Below, in pieces: positions 5,821 to 5,888 of a stretch of 5,888 nucleotides of DNA; within the stretch, counting starts at the first letter, position 1; each line of letters opens with the position of its first letter. Under the pieces are notes generated by a model that saw nothing but the letters and a program-made list of their open reading frames with translations, had not been told where the DNA came from and made no database searches. The stretch comes from Nitrospirota bacterium. Lineage in GTDB: Bacteria; Nitrospirota; Nitrospiria; Nitrospirales; UBA8639. The DNA is taken from assembly GCA_029879555.1 (NCBI GenBank), contig JAOUQB010000171.1, positions 1 through 5,888 of the forward strand. The letters run 5' to 3'. Made by a program: the position numbers and the translations under genes.

Positions 5821-5864
5821 AGATAACTGTGTATCTGATTGTGAATTACTCTCTTGTGGGCACC

Positions 5865-5883
5865 CGATCTCCTAACAAGATCG
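5865..5883. repeat. 6-bp inverted repeat at the right edge
   Basis: CGATCT (5865-5870) and AGATCG (5878-5883) are inverted copies around CCTAACA. The repeat lies in the AT-rich DNA beyond the GC-rich fragment. It is short and may be chance; an operator or element end are alternatives that cannot be judged at the window edge. Confidence 0.2.
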
Positions 5884-5888
5884 CAAAT

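Noticed and set aside
1..5888. CRISPR array, tRNA or rRNA gene, complete insertion sequence
   Set aside because: No regularly spaced repeats, no cloverleaf or rRNA-like stretch, and no transposase motif or matched terminal repeats with target duplication were found by reading.

Overview
The window is bacterial, with densely packed genes, mixed ATG/GTG starts and Shine-Dalgarno sites. A Na+/solute symporter and a bactofilin-like start point to a Gram-negative-type bacterium of medium GC. I cannot place it more precisely; a Nitrospirota-like or similar environmental lineage is only a guess.

Layout. Positions 2-688 (+) hold the C-terminal part of a sodium:solute symporter whose start lies outside the window. 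Converging on it is a compact minus-strand operon, read 4246 to 754. It encodes a patatin-like phospholipase (3017-4246), a TIR-TPR protein (1677-3002) and a four-helix membrane protein built of two SLATT-type 2TM modules (754-1680). The phospholipase and TIR genes are 14 bp apart, with the ribosome binding site of the second overlapping the stop of the first. The TIR and SLATT genes overlap by 4 bp (GTGA). This spacing indicates one transcript with translational coupling.

Upstream of the operon, on the opposite strand, lies the C-terminal stub of a second, diverged patatin-like phospholipase (4403-4714). It aligns with the C-terminus of the intact copy without gaps. A possible 47-codon gene and about 435 bp without a recognisable gene follow. 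The right end is a junk-like mosaic: a bactofilin N-terminus that breaks off, then an abrupt block of about 66% GC carrying an antisense coding-like fragment, then AT-rich DNA again.

How the genes may work together. Patatin phospholipases degrade membranes, TIR domains cleave NAD+ or make NAD-derived signals, and SLATT proteins are predicted membrane effectors of nucleotide-linked conflict systems. The most likely reading is a three-gene anti-phage (abortive infection) cassette. The TPR array would be the sensor or scaffold, the TIR the trigger or NAD+ depleter, and the phospholipase and SLATT protein the membrane-damaging effectors. No CD-NTase, cyclase, SLOG or Thoeris ThsA gene is visible, so this combination is the candidate undescribed system of the window. 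The defence role is inferred from domains and gene order.
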